Shown here: in pieces, positions 1 through 8,893 of the stretch | How the letters are laid out: each line of letters starts with the position of its first letter | Numbering within the stretch: position 1 is the first letter of the stretch | Origin: Lentisphaerae bacterium WC36 | GTDB taxonomy: Bacteria; Verrucomicrobiota; Lentisphaeria; Victivallales; SZUA-371 | Length of the DNA stretch: 64,000 bases | Reading direction: 5' to 3' | NCBI GenBank assembly: GCA_020683205.1 | Contig: CP085689.1 | Coordinates: forward strand, 930,001 to 994,000 | The notes under the pieces: generated by a model | Told to the model about the DNA's origin: nothing | The model's database searches: none | The model's input: only the letters and a program-made list of their open reading frames with translations | Program-made: the position numbers and the translations under genes

Positions 1-299
1 CCAATTGTCGCAAAAACGCAATTTTTTCCTGCATCTAGATAATCTTTAATCAGGTTTGCATTATTGGCAATTTGTTTGTAGCGAGTATTGTTTTTCATTG
101 TGAAAGTTAATTGAACTTTTTCACCTCTAACACCTGGTAAACTGTTGATAATGTTTCCAGACACGCTACGTGAACTTTGTTTTGAGACCACATAAAAAAT
201 AACATCGCACTCTTGGAGTATTTTTACTGCTTTGAGTGTGATTAATTCTGGATCTCCTGGACCTAAACCTATTCCATAAAAATTGCCTAACTTGCTCAT
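1..299 (-). CDS. cbiL: Precorrin-2/cobalt-factor II C20-methyltransferase, N-terminal part
   Basis: Leftward gene cut by the window edge; only about 99 N-terminal codons are visible. The protein opens [20 protein letters not shown], the glycine-rich SAM-binding start of tetrapyrrole methylases, followed by ITLKAVKIL and a CDVIFYVVS strand that fit the CbiL/CobI branch (C20 methylation in the corrin ring). It lies 36 bp downstream of cbiK on the same strand, so it is probably cotranscribed and controlled by the same cobalamin riboswitch. The family assignment is good. CbiL is favoured over other cobalamin methylases because CbiE, F and H are already encoded across the divergent region. The C-terminus is not visible. 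Confidence 0.85.
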   Translation of the reverse strand, partial: MSKLGNFYGIGLGPGDPELITLKAVKILQECDVIFYVVSKQSSRSVSGNIINSLPGVRGEKVQLTFTMKNNTRYKQIANNANLIKDYLDAGKNCVFATI

Positions 300-335
300 G
301 ATTATTTTCTTATTTAATTAATTTACTTTAATAAT

Positions 336-1241
336 TTATTTTAATTTTAGAGGTTGAGCCGCTTTAATATGTTCAGCAAAAATATCAACAATATTATCGT
401 ATTCACCTAGACCTTTAAGAATTGGATGTGAAATAATTTTTTTTGCTTCTAATAAATTTTGTAGCGACCCTGCTTCTTCACCAACTACATCCTCTTTGAC
501 GTGCACTCCGCATGTTAATAATAGCGGCACTAAATATGTTGATTTTATATTTTGTATTTTTGCTTTATTTACAGTTTCTTCAAAACCTTGAATACCTTCC
601 ACTAAGGTCACAAAGTAGTTACTGTTGATCTTTTGCAAATAATTCTCTAATGCAATAAATGTCATATCGCCGATACCGTGATGATTACCGTGACCAATAA
701 AAATTACTGAACTATCTTTTTTAATGTTTGCTTGTTTTAAATTTTCTAACATTGCAGTTGAAAAAAGTTGTAAATCGTTTTTACTAACTAATAATGGTAA
801 TCCTACATTGATGATAAAATCACTATTTTTTGATTTGAAAATTGCTAATTCGTTGAGCATTTCATTGTATTCAGCGCCATTTGTAACATGTAATGATTGA
901 GCTGTAATTTTCTTATAGCCAGCATTATTAATTACTTCTAGTGCTTCAGTAATCGAATATTTTCTGATGTTTTGCTTTGCATATTTTTCTCTAATAAATT
1001 TCGATGTGTAAGCCCAATACAATTGATGGTTTGGGAATTGTTTTTTTATATTTTGTTCGATATTATCGTATGCTTTTTTTGCATTGCTTTTTTCTGAAGA
1101 TCCAAATGCTATTAACAGAATTGCTTCTTTATTGCTTAAATTATTAGTTGTTTGTGCTTGAATGAATGTACTTAAACTAAAAAATGACATTAACAATAGT
1201 GTTGTTTTGCTCTTTAATAAGGAGCGTAAAAATTTTTTCAT
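336..1241 (-). CDS. cbiK: Sirohydrochlorin cobaltochelatase CbiK with an export signal
   Basis: Class II cobaltochelatase that inserts Co2+ into sirohydrochlorin at the start of anaerobic cobalamin synthesis. Visible family marks are AILLIAFGSS near the mature N-terminus, the QSLHVTNGAEY segment with a probable metal-binding His, FIGHGNHHGIGDM, and a third His in LLTCGVHVKEDVVGEE. The start at 1241 is chosen over an upstream candidate because AGGATAATC precedes that ATG; it gives 301 residues. Unusually, the protein begins with a clear Sec signal (MKKFLRSLLKSK, then a hydrophobic core ending FIQAQ), so it should be exported. Periplasmic CbiK variants are known in Desulfovibrio. It heads the leftward cbiK-cbiL pair behind a cobalamin riboswitch. 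How a periplasmic chelatase feeds cytoplasmic corrin methylation is not explained by the sequence. Confidence 0.9.
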   Translation of the reverse strand: MKKFLRSLLKSKTTLLLMSFFSLSTFIQAQTTNNLSNKEAILLIAFGSSEKSNAKKAYDNIEQNIKKQFPNHQLYWAYTSKFIREKYAKQNIRKYSITEALEVINNAGYKKITAQSLHVTNGAEYNEMLNELAIFKSKNSDFIINVGLPLLVSKNDLQLFSTAMLENLKQANIKKDSSVIFIGHGNHHGIGDMTFIALENYLQKINSNYFVTLVEGIQGFEETVNKAKIQNIKSTYLVPLLLTCGVHVKEDVVGEEAGSLQNLLEAKKIISHPILKGLGEYDNIVDIFAEHIKAAQPLKLK

Positions 1242-1261
1242 GATTATCCTAATGTTTACCT

Positions 1262-1435
1262 TGGTTAGCGTGCTTCGCACTATTTCAAAGAGATGTTAAG
1301 TATTAAAAAGCTTAACAGCTAATAACTGAGTATCTGACTATGGTTTTCAATTAATTACAGTAAATTCAAAACTTTTACAGTTGCGGCACAGTCTCTGGAT
1401 TTAACAGAAGTTCCTCACATTTAATTAGCAATATA
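1262..1435 (-). promoter_or_regulatory. Cobalamin riboswitch upstream of cbiK-cbiL
   Basis: Read on the minus strand, this leader contains the cobalamin (B12-box) core: GTGAGGAACTTCTG, then CTGTGCCGCAACTGT, then AGTCAGATAC. It ends in a small hairpin GTGC-GAA-GCAC whose TGCG can pair with CGCA of the core as the kissing loop. The cbiK ribosome site (AGGATAATC) follows within about 20 nt, so control is probably at translation. It points only toward cbiK-cbiL; no equivalent element is seen facing cbiC. Confidence 0.8.
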
Positions 1436-1529
1436 CATATAGTAGTGATATTTTAAAAAAGCAAATTGCAATTGAATATAATAATGAAACTTTTACATAT
1501 AAAATTGAGATTAGGAACTTAAAATTAAA

Positions 1530-2180
1530 ATGTTTGAAAAAATATCTTGGAATAAAACGGGACTAGAAATTGAAAAAGAAAGTTTTGAATGCATTGATAA
1601 AATTGCAGATAAAACAAATTTTTCTCCTGAACAATGGCACGTTGTGCGACGCTTAATACATACAACTGCAGACTTTTCAATCGCTGATAATGTTGAATTT
1701 AGCAATGATCCGATTAATAATGGTTTAAAAGCTTTATTTCAAGGAGCAACAATTATAACCGATTCTAATATGATTAAGGCTGGGCTTTCAGTTGTAAAGT
1801 TAAAAAATTTTAATAGAAAATATGAAAGAGAGGCGATTAAATGTTTTATTGCTGACGAAGATATTGTAAAAATTGCTCAAGAAAAAAATATTACGCGTGC
1901 ATTAGCTTCGGTTGAAAAAGCAAAAAATATTTTAGATGGCGCAATTTTTTTATGTGGTAATGCTCCGTTAGCTCTAGTTGGAGTCATTAAGTTAGTAGTA
2001 GAAGAAAATATTAAGCCTGCCTTAATTATTGGTATGCCAGTTGGCTTCGTTAATGTTTGTGAATCTAAAGAATTATTAAAAGAAATTGATGTTCCATATA
2101 TTACTATTCAAGGACGTCGTGGAGGAAGTCCTTTAGCAGTAGCAGCTTTGCATGGAATTATTGAGAATAAACAACTTTAA
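1530..2180 (+). CDS. cbiC: Cobalt-precorrin-8 methylmutase
   Basis: CbiC moves the C11 methyl group to C12, turning cobalt-precorrin-8 into cobyrinate. The 216-residue length is normal for the family. Seen: RRLIHTTADF near residue 40 carrying the catalytic His, GATIITDSNMIKAG around residue 75, and the conserved C-terminal GMPVGFVNV and QGRRGGSPLAVAALHG segments. It is the first gene of the rightward cbi operon, which runs in one direction to cbiA. The ribosome site is weak (GGAAC about 14 nt before the ATG). The 249-bp divergent gap upstream is occupied by the cbiK riboswitch on the other strand, so this operon may not be under direct riboswitch control. Confidence 0.95.
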   Translation: MFEKISWNKTGLEIEKESFECIDKIADKTNFSPEQWHVVRRLIHTTADFSIADNVEFSNDPINNGLKALFQGATIITDSNMIKAGLSVVKLKNFNRKYEREAIKCFIADEDIVKIAQEKNITRALASVEKAKNILDGAIFLCGNAPLALVGVIKLVVEENIKPALIIGMPVGFVNVCESKELLKEIDVPYITIQGRRGGSPLAVAALHGIIENKQL

Positions 2181-2202
2181 TTGTTAGGTGCAGGTAAAAT
2201 TA

Positions 2203-3393
2203 ATGACATCAACCTTTGAGCATAAAAAGCAAAATTTACGTAGTGGTTTTTCAACTGGAGCGTGTGCGACTTCAGCAGCTGTGAAAGCGTATTGTTATCT
2301 GAAGAAAATTGATTTTGATGATCAACTTTTATTTTTAGATGGCAAAGTTAGATATCTAGGTAGTTCTGTTGATAGTGTTGATTTTGAACAAAAAGTTTGT
2401 ATTGCGTCAATAATTAAAGATGCAGGTGATGACCCTGATGTTACTAATAAAGCCAAAATTTCAATAAAAGTATCATTGAATGAATCAGCCGCAAACATGT
2501 CCAATAAACAAAATGAATATTGTTTAACCAAAGAAATTAAAGTTGATGAAAATAGGGTGTTAATTTGTCACCTTTATGGCGGTGAGGGAATTGGAGTAGT
2601 AACTCGTAGTGGATTACCCGTTAAAAAAGGTTTGTTTGCGATTAATCCTAAACCTGTTGAAATGATTTTAAAAAATTTACAAATAGTTATTAATAAATTT
2701 AATTTGTTGACATCAGAATTTAAATGTGAAGAAATTTTTATTGAAATTTCAATTCAGAACGGGGTTGAAATTGCTAAAAAAACCTTAAATAAAAGTTTAG
2801 GAATTATTGGTGGATTATCAATTTTAGGAACAACTGGAATTGTGCGGCCATATTCGCATGAATCATATATTGCAACAATTAAAATTCAATTAGATGCAAT
2901 TATTAATAACGGACTAAAAAATGTTGCAATTTGTACTGGAGTTCAGACAGAAAAGGCTATTATTAGAGATTTTAAGCATTCACAATATTCAATAACTAAA
3001 GAAAATTGCGTTAGAATTGCTGATTTTATTTCTGAGTCTTTAAATTATATTAATGAGCAACAATTTGATAATGTTATTGTTGGCTGTATGATTGGGAAAT
3101 TGTATAAATATGCGTGTGGGTTAAAAAATACCCATGCCCACAAAAATGCATTAGATACTCATTTGATTATAAAATTGCTGCGAAAATATTTTGTTAACGA
3201 AAATATAATTAGTGAAATTGCTAAATTATCAACAATTCGTCAAATAAAAGAAGAAATTTCAATTGACATTTGGCAAAAATTAGAGCATGATATAATGGGT
3301 TTAGCATTAATTAATTTACGAAAATGGTGTCCTAATTGCTATATTAAATTGTTGTTATATAACCACGACAATAGTTTAATTAGAGCGTTATAA
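2203..3393 (+). CDS. cbiD: Cobalt-precorrin-5B C1-methyltransferase
   Basis: CbiD methylates C1 in the oxygen-independent cobalamin pathway. Diagnostic features are the N-terminal LRSGFSTGACATSAAVKA signature, IKDAGDDPDVTNKA around residue 70, GGEGIGVVTRSGLPV near residue 130 and a central GLSILGTTGIVRPYS segment. The C-terminal region with KLYKYACGLKNTHAH is also family-like. The ATG at 2203, preceded by CAGGTAAAATTA, is preferred over a GTG at 2188 that lacks a good ribosome site; this gives about 396 residues. It starts 22 bp after cbiC and is surely in the same operon. An 82-bp gap separates it from cbiET. Confidence 0.93.
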   Translation: MTSTFEHKKQNLRSGFSTGACATSAAVKAYCYLKKIDFDDQLLFLDGKVRYLGSSVDSVDFEQKVCIASIIKDAGDDPDVTNKAKISIKVSLNESAANMSNKQNEYCLTKEIKVDENRVLICHLYGGEGIGVVTRSGLPVKKGLFAINPKPVEMILKNLQIVINKFNLLTSEFKCEEIFIEISIQNGVEIAKKTLNKSLGIIGGLSILGTTGIVRPYSHESYIATIKIQLDAIINNGLKNVAICTGVQTEKAIIRDFKHSQYSITKENCVRIADFISESLNYINEQQFDNVIVGCMIGKLYKYACGLKNTHAHKNALDTHLIIKLLRKYFVNENIISEIAKLSTIRQIKEEISIDIWQKLEHDIMGLALINLRKWCPNCYIKLLLYNHDNSLIRAL

Positions 3394-3475
3394 AAAATGG
3401 TAAAAATTTGATATTGAGTTATAATTATTTAATAGGAAAAATAAATTGTTCAAATATAGATAATTAATAGAATAT

Positions 3476-4777
3476 ATGAATATAGAAAAAAATAAAGTTT
3501 ATATAATTGGCTGCGGGAGTTGTGGTGATGAAAACCTTGATAATGATTCGTTGAGTCATTATGCGTGTAGCGTAATTGATAATGCCACAGTGATTTTATC
3601 TAGTAAGAGGATTTTGAGGTCGTTGGAAATAAACGACATATTAAAACAATCAAAAAATAAAAAAAAGTTAATTTTATTACAAAAAAATATCACTGAAACA
3701 CTAGAAAAATGGTTGTCAAATGAAAATATTGCTAATGAAAATATTGTGATATTGGGTTCTGGAGATGTATTATTTAATGGTATTGCAAATAGTGTTTTAA
3801 AGCTAATAGATTCAACTAAAATTGCTGTAATTCCCAATATTACCGCATTTCAAGATTTATGCGCTAAAGTTAATTTTGACTGGAGTAATGCTCAGTTAAT
3901 CAGTATTCATGGTGTTGATAATGAACAAATTCCGTGGTTGAATATTTTAGATGGAAATGCTAAAATTATTTACTGCGATAATAAATGTACTGCTTCTGAT
4001 TTTGCAGAAAAGTTAATTGAAAATTATCCAGCGGCGGCTTCAAGAAATGCAATAGCAGCTGAAAATTTAGGCTTAATAAATCAAAAAATTGTCATAACAA
4101 ATATAGCTAATGTGGCTAAGGAAAGACTAAGTGGTTTATCAATTATGTTGTTAGCAGAAGAACATAATTCACAGCATAAAACAGTGCTACCGTTAGGCAT
4201 TGATGATAAGGAATTTTTTTATCAAAATAATTTAATAACTCATAATGAGGTAAGAGCTGTAGCAATATCAAAATTAAACTTAAAATTGTATAATACTATG
4301 TGGGATTTAGGTGCTGGTAGTGGCTCGGTTGGTATAGAAGCGAAATTATTATGCCAAAATAAATTGAAGTTGTTTTTGGTTGAAAAAAATTCTGAACGAT
4401 GCAGAAATATCAAAAATAATATTTATAAATTTGGAGCTAATTTTGATAACGAAGCTAAGATTTTAAATAGTGATATTTTAGAATGTATTGATAAATTACC
4501 AACCCCAGATAGCGTGTACATTGGAGGCGGCGGCAAAGATGTTGTGGAAATTATTGAAAAAACATTTGAAAAATTAGCAGCTAATGGCACTATTGTAGTC
4601 GCGACCGTCACTATTGAATCAATGGCGAGAGTAGCGACTACATTAAGTAATTGCTTAGTTGAAGTTGTGGCTTTGAATATTGCAAAAAACAAAAAAATTG
4701 GTATTGGTGAAAGTTCGCTGAACATGATGAAGGCTTTAAATCCAATTCATTTATTTGTATTTAAAAAAATTAAGTAA
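3476..4777 (+). CDS. cbiET: CbiE-CbiT fusion: cobalt-precorrin-7 C5- and precorrin-6B C15-methyltransferase (decarboxylating)
   Basis: Bifunctional protein like CobL. Residues 1 to about 205 are the CbiE tetrapyrrole methylase (VYIIGCGSCGDENL at the start, IVILGSGDVLFNG near residue 90). Residues about 235-433 are the CbiT SAM methyltransferase/decarboxylase, with FFYQNNLITHNEVRAVAIS leading into WDLGAGSGSVGIEA near residue 276 (SAM motif I), then VYIGGGG. CbiE/T fusions are common, so the architecture is not odd. The DNA just before the ATG lacks a clear Shine-Dalgarno, so translation may start weakly. It lies between cbiD and cbiF in the same direction. Confidence 0.93.
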   Translation: MNIEKNKVYIIGCGSCGDENLDNDSLSHYACSVIDNATVILSSKRILRSLEINDILKQSKNKKKLILLQKNITETLEKWLSNENIANENIVILGSGDVLFNGIANSVLKLIDSTKIAVIPNITAFQDLCAKVNFDWSNAQLISIHGVDNEQIPWLNILDGNAKIIYCDNKCTASDFAEKLIENYPAAASRNAIAAENLGLINQKIVITNIANVAKERLSGLSIMLLAEEHNSQHKTVLPLGIDDKEFFYQNNLITHNEVRAVAISKLNLKLYNTMWDLGAGSGSVGIEAKLLCQNKLKLFLVEKNSERCRNIKNNIYKFGANFDNEAKILNSDILECIDKLPTPDSVYIGGGGKDVVEIIEKTFEKLAANGTIVVATVTIESMARVATTLSNCLVEVVALNIAKNKKIGIGESSLNMMKALNPIHLFVFKKIK

Positions 4778-4818
4778 AAGTATAAAATCATTCAATATAT
4801 TAAATTAGAACCTAAAAT

Positions 4819-6345
4819 ATGAAAGAAAATAATCATAAAATAATTATTGCTGGAGCTGGACCTGGAGCTGCAGATTTAATAACCATTCGAGCTGTTGAAG
4901 CAATTAAGAATGCTGATATTATCATTTATGCAGGATCTTTAGTTAATGAAGAAATCTTAAATTATGCAAAAAGTGAGGCAAAATTATTTAATAGCGCAAA
5001 TATGTCATTAGATAAAGTCATAAATTTAATGGAGCAAGGATATGCACGTAACAAAAAAATTGTTAGACTGCATACAGGAGACCCCGCAATTTATGGTGCA
5101 ATTAATGAACAGATGTTATTTTTAGATGAAAAAAATATTCCATATGAAATAATCCCTGGGGTAAGTAGCGCATTGGCAACTGCTGCAGAATTGAAAACAG
5201 AATTAACCATGCCAGGGATTACGCAAACGGTTATTTTTACTAGAAAGGCAGGGCGTACGCCAGTGCCAAGTGGTGAAAGCATTGTTGATTTGGCAAAAAA
5301 TAATAGTGCGTCATTTGCTGTTTTTTTAAGCGTTAATATGATCGACGATTTAGTTGACGATTTTTATCAAGCTGGGCGTTCTCCAGACACGCCAATTGCC
5401 GTTGTTTATCGAGCTACATGGAATAATCAAAAAATTATTCGTGGCACATTGCAAAATATCACCAATAAAGTTAAGGATAATGAAATTAATCGTCAGGCAA
5501 TGATTATTGTAGGTGAAGTTTTGAGCAGAAGTGGAGATAAATCTTTATTATACGATGAAAAATTTGCCCATGGTTATCGCAATAAAAAATTACAAAATTT
5601 ATACCATGAAAATGTTGCAATATATTGTATAACTCAAGCTGGAGCTCATAAAGCGTTAGAAATAGCAACAGGTTTAAGCAATGCCACGGTGTGGATTCCT
5701 AAAAAATTTGAAGAGAATATTAGTTCAGATCATTTTAAAAGGAAAAATGATAAAATTAATTATTTTTCATCAAGTCAGTTAGCTGAAGTTATTGCTGAAA
5801 ACTGGGGAAAATATTCGGGGCATATTTTTGTTATGGCATCAGGAATAGTTATTAGAAAAATCTGCAAATTAGTTGATAGTAAATTAACTGATCCTGCTGT
5901 GGTTTGTTGCGATGAAAAGGGTAATAATGTGATTAGTTTATTGAGTGGACATATTGGCGGAGCAAATCGTTTAGCAAAAGTTGTTGCTGGAATTACCATG
6001 GGCAATGTTGCGATTACCACTGCAACAGATGTAAATAATTTGATAGCATTCGATGAAATGGCGAAATTGGAAAATTATTCAATGCTAAATCCTAAATCAA
6101 TAAAAATATTGAATATGTTATTATTAGAAAATCGCAAAATTGGTGTGGTTTTACCAATTAAAATTTTTGAAAAATATTATCAAGGTTGCAGTAATATTGA
6201 ATTAATTGAAAGCGCTTCTTCAAAACAATTAAATGACCTAATTAATGAAAAATATTTTGATGGATTGGTTGTATTAAAAAATGTTAGTGGTAAAAATTTT
6301 AGTTGCAACCAAGAAAATATTTTATGGCTGGAGAGCAAGCATTGA
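4819..6345 (+). CDS. cbiF: CbiF fused to CbiG N-terminal and middle domains
   Basis: Residues 1 to about 255 are CbiF, cobalt-precorrin-4 C11-methyltransferase: IIIAGAGPGAADLITIRAVE at the N-terminus, RLHTGDPAIYGA around residue 85 and PYEIIPGVSSALA around residue 110. From about residue 265 the chain becomes the N-terminal and central parts of CbiG (cobalt-precorrin-5A hydrolase): IYCITQAGAHKALEIA, HIFVMASGIVIRKI, and VISLLSGHIGGANRLAKVVA near residue 375. The CbiG C-terminal domain is absent and is encoded by the next gene, which overlaps this one by 22 nt in another frame. Fusing CbiF to only part of CbiG is unusual. Because all domains look intact, a split gene is favoured over a recent frameshift, but a single indel cannot be excluded. 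Confidence 0.9.
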   Translation: MKENNHKIIIAGAGPGAADLITIRAVEAIKNADIIIYAGSLVNEEILNYAKSEAKLFNSANMSLDKVINLMEQGYARNKKIVRLHTGDPAIYGAINEQMLFLDEKNIPYEIIPGVSSALATAAELKTELTMPGITQTVIFTRKAGRTPVPSGESIVDLAKNNSASFAVFLSVNMIDDLVDDFYQAGRSPDTPIAVVYRATWNNQKIIRGTLQNITNKVKDNEINRQAMIIVGEVLSRSGDKSLLYDEKFAHGYRNKKLQNLYHENVAIYCITQAGAHKALEIATGLSNATVWIPKKFEENISSDHFKRKNDKINYFSSSQLAEVIAENWGKYSGHIFVMASGIVIRKICKLVDSKLTDPAVVCCDEKGNNVISLLSGHIGGANRLAKVVAGITMGNVAITTATDVNNLIAFDEMAKLENYSMLNPKSIKILNMLLLENRKIGVVLPIKIFEKYYQGCSNIELIESASSKQLNDLINEKYFDGLVVLKNVSGKNFSCNQENILWLESKH

Positions 6346-6731
6346 GTGCACATCGTAAATATGTAGTTGGCATTGGCTGCCGAAAAAATACATCATATAG
6401 CCATATTAGATATGCGGTTGAAAATGTTTTCAAAAAACATAATATTAAGATGAATGAAGTTATTACATTTGTATCAGTCGATTTAAAAGCCGGTGAAAAG
6501 TTTTTATTGAAATTTGTTCATGATAATAAACAAGAAATTAAATTTTATCCTGTAGAATTGTTAGATAAAATAATAGTGCCTAATCCGTCTGAAACAGTTG
6601 AAAATAAAATTGGAATATCGTCAGTTTGTGAAGCGGCAGCATTATTCTTTTGTGCAGATAAGGGGAAATTGATTCAACCAAAACTAAAGTTTACAGATGT
6701 TACAGTAGCGATTTGTAAAATTTTTGTTTAA
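6324..6731 (+). CDS. cbiG: CbiG C-terminal domain (CobE-like), separate polypeptide
   Basis: About 135 residues matching the CbiG C-terminal/CobE domain: YVVGIGCRKNTSYSHIRYAV at the start, then SVDLKAGEKFLLKF and a C-terminal GISSVCEAAALFF segment. CbiG opens the lactone ring and releases acetaldehyde from cobalt-precorrin-5A. Here its N-terminal and middle parts are fused to CbiF on the preceding gene, so activity would need two chains. The ATG at 6324 lies inside the end of cbiF (22-nt overlap, different frame) with no strong ribosome site, which suggests translational coupling. A TTG at 6303 is a less likely start. Confidence 0.85.
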   Translation: MAGEQALSAHRKYVVGIGCRKNTSYSHIRYAVENVFKKHNIKMNEVITFVSVDLKAGEKFLLKFVHDNKQEIKFYPVELLDKIIVPNPSETVENKIGISSVCEAAALFFCADKGKLIQPKLKFTDVTVAICKIFV

Positions 6732-6753
6732 AATTTTTAGGAGTTTTATATAT

Positions 6754-7530
6754 ATGAAAAGTAGTAAACGAAAAATTATTTATGCCGTTGGCATTGGACC
6801 TGGAAATTTAAATATGATTACTCCAGAGGCAAAAAATATTATTGAAAAGTGTGAAATTATTGCGGGATATAGTAATTATATAAAACAGATTATGCCGTTA
6901 ATTTCTGAAAATAAAGAAATTATTCAAAGTGGCATGCGTGGTGAAATTGATCGCTGTACACAAGCGCTAGACAAAGTTTTAGAAGGCAAAAGTGTTGCAG
7001 TTATTTCATCAGGAGATGCAGGGATTTATGCAATGGGGGGCTTAATTGCTGAATTAATAGAGTATCATCAAAAGTATTCAGAAATTGAAGTACTTAGTGT
7101 CGCAGGAGTTACTGCTTCTTCTGCCGCAGCAGCGGTTTTAGGTGCGCCATTGATGAATGATTTTGCGGTGTTAAGTTTATCAGATTTATTAACGCCTAGG
7201 GAGTTAATTTTAAAACGAATCGCTGGAATTGCCTCAAGTGGTTTGGTGTGTTGTTTATATAACCCTGGAAGTATAAAACGTCGTGATTTATTAGAGTATT
7301 GTATTGGTAAATTTCGCGAAATTCAAGGAGATAATATTTACGTTGGTATTGTTTGGAATGCTACAAAAGAAAATCAAGCAACATTTGTTTGTAAAATTAA
7401 AGATTTTCCGTTTGATAAAATTAATATGAATACAATGGTGATTATCGGTAATGAATTCACCGTATATAAAAATGGCAAGTTATTCACAACTAGAGGATAT
7501 TGTGAAAAATATTACGACAAAAACAATTAA
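6754..7530 (+). CDS. cbiH: Cobalt-factor III C17-methyltransferase
   Basis: CbiH methylates C17 and contracts the ring. The 258-residue protein has IIYAVGIGPGNLNMITPEAK at the N-terminus, IAGYSNYI around residue 40, SSGDAGIYAMGGL near residue 90, and the CbiH-type VAGVTASSAAAAVLGAPLMNDF stretch followed by LCCLYNPGSIKRR. The start at 6754 is chosen because AGGAG lies 11 nt upstream; an upstream in-frame start would overlap cbiG. It overlaps the proposed cbiA start by 29 nt. No fused domain is seen. Confidence 0.94.
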   Translation: MKSSKRKIIYAVGIGPGNLNMITPEAKNIIEKCEIIAGYSNYIKQIMPLISENKEIIQSGMRGEIDRCTQALDKVLEGKSVAVISSGDAGIYAMGGLIAELIEYHQKYSEIEVLSVAGVTASSAAAAVLGAPLMNDFAVLSLSDLLTPRELILKRIAGIASSGLVCCLYNPGSIKRRDLLEYCIGKFREIQGDNIYVGIVWNATKENQATFVCKIKDFPFDKINMNTMVIIGNEFTVYKNGKLFTTRGYCEKYYDKNN

Positions 7531-8893
7531 TAATATTTGCATTGCTGGCACTTCATCTGGTGATGGCAAAACAATTGTGACATTAGCATTATTACGGGCA
7601 TTAAAAAAAAGAGGATTGAAAATTCAACCATTCAAGTGTGGGCCCGATTATATTGATGGAGTGTTTCACAAACATGGTTGTGACCAAATATCAATAAATT
7701 TAGATACCAAAATGATGGGAGTAAATGCTGTAAGAGAGTCCTTTTTTTATCACTGTAAAAATAAAGATGTGGCAGTGATTGAAGGAGTGATGGGATTGTA
7801 TGATTCAGCAAAAATTGGTAGTTTGGCTGGTAGCACTGCTGAAGTGGCAATTAGTAACAGTAGTAAGGTTATTTTAGTTGTTAATGCTCGAGGAATGGCA
7901 AGCAGTATTGCTGCAATTGTCAAGGGATATTGTGAACTCAATAGCGAGATAAGTATTATTGGCGTGATAGCAAATAAAGTTGGCTCTGATTATCATGCTA
8001 AATTATTGAAAGAGGCACTAGAATTTTATAATTTGGCTCCTCTTCTAGGTTATTTAAATCGTGATGATGAGTTAATTTTACCAGAGCGACATCTTGGGTT
8101 AGTGCCTTTTTTTGAGAATAATTGTCATGAAGAATGGTTTGATTATTTAGGTGAAAAAGCTGAAGAAAATTTTGATATTGATAAAATTTTGACATTATCA
8201 CAGCAGCAAATTAATTTTTCAAATTTTAATCACTTGATTCCAAAAGTAAAGCCATTAAATAAAAAACTGAGAATAGCCTACGCACTTGATGAAGCATTCA
8301 ATTTTTATTATGAGGATAATTTGCGTTTTCTTCGTAAACTTGGGATTGAATTAGTGCCTTTTTCGCCATTACATGATTCTATTTTACCACATAATATTAA
8401 TGGTCTTTATTTTGGAGGCGGTTTTCCTGAAATGTTTGTTGAAAAATTGGCGCAAAATAATATAATTAAAGCTGAAATTAAAAAATTTAGTGAATTAAAA
8501 AATTGTTTTATTTATGCTGAATGTGGCGGCTATATGTATTTAACAAATTCGATTAAAGATAACAATGGTCATGTTTATAAAATGTGTGGAATTATTAATT
8601 CGCAAGCAATTATGAATAACCAGCGAAAAGCTTTAGGTTACAAACAAGTTGAATTAATACAGGCGAGAAGAGAGTTTGAAAATATGGCATTTAACGGGCA
8701 TGAATTTCACTGGTCAAGTATTAAAGAGCAACTCTATAGTGATAGGTTGTGGAATATGACGACAATGCGTGATGGCTCACAGTCAATTACTGGCTATTGT
8801 GATTTTAAAAATAAGATTTTTGCCAGCTATATTCATCTGCATTTTTCTTCGAATTTACCATTTTTAAAAAAAATATTAGCTAAAATAGATTAA
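7502..8893 (+). CDS. cbiA: Cobyrinate a,c-diamide synthase
   Basis: Glutamine-dependent amidation of side chains a and c of cobyrinate. The N-terminal half is a P-loop synthetase domain (CIAGTSSGDGKT, then KCGPDYIDGVFH). The C-terminal half is a class I glutamine amidotransferase with GLYFGGGFPEMF, the nucleophile Cys in FIYAECGGYMYLT near residue 341, and GHEFHWSS supplying the His. The GTG at 7502 is preferred because AGAGGATATT sits just upstream; ATGs at 7451 and 7472 are alternatives. It is the last recognisable cobalamin gene here. cbiJ, cbiP and the nucleotide-loop genes are not in this window. Confidence 0.93.
   Translation: MKNITTKTINNICIAGTSSGDGKTIVTLALLRALKKRGLKIQPFKCGPDYIDGVFHKHGCDQISINLDTKMMGVNAVRESFFYHCKNKDVAVIEGVMGLYDSAKIGSLAGSTAEVAISNSSKVILVVNARGMASSIAAIVKGYCELNSEISIIGVIANKVGSDYHAKLLKEALEFYNLAPLLGYLNRDDELILPERHLGLVPFFENNCHEEWFDYLGEKAEENFDIDKILTLSQQQINFSNFNHLIPKVKPLNKKLRIAYALDEAFNFYYEDNLRFLRKLGIELVPFSPLHDSILPHNINGLYFGGGFPEMFVEKLAQNNIIKAEIKKFSELKNCFIYAECGGYMYLTNSIKDNNGHVYKMCGIINSQAIMNNQRKALGYKQVELIQARREFENMAFNGHEFHWSSIKEQLYSDRLWNMTTMRDGSQSITGYCDFKNKIFASYIHLHFSSNLPFLKKILAKID

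Noticed and set aside
1511-1705. Small open frame antisense to the start of cbiC
   Set aside because: It is the shadow of a well-supported gene and has no ribosome site or protein-like features. The same holds for other short frames opposite large genes.
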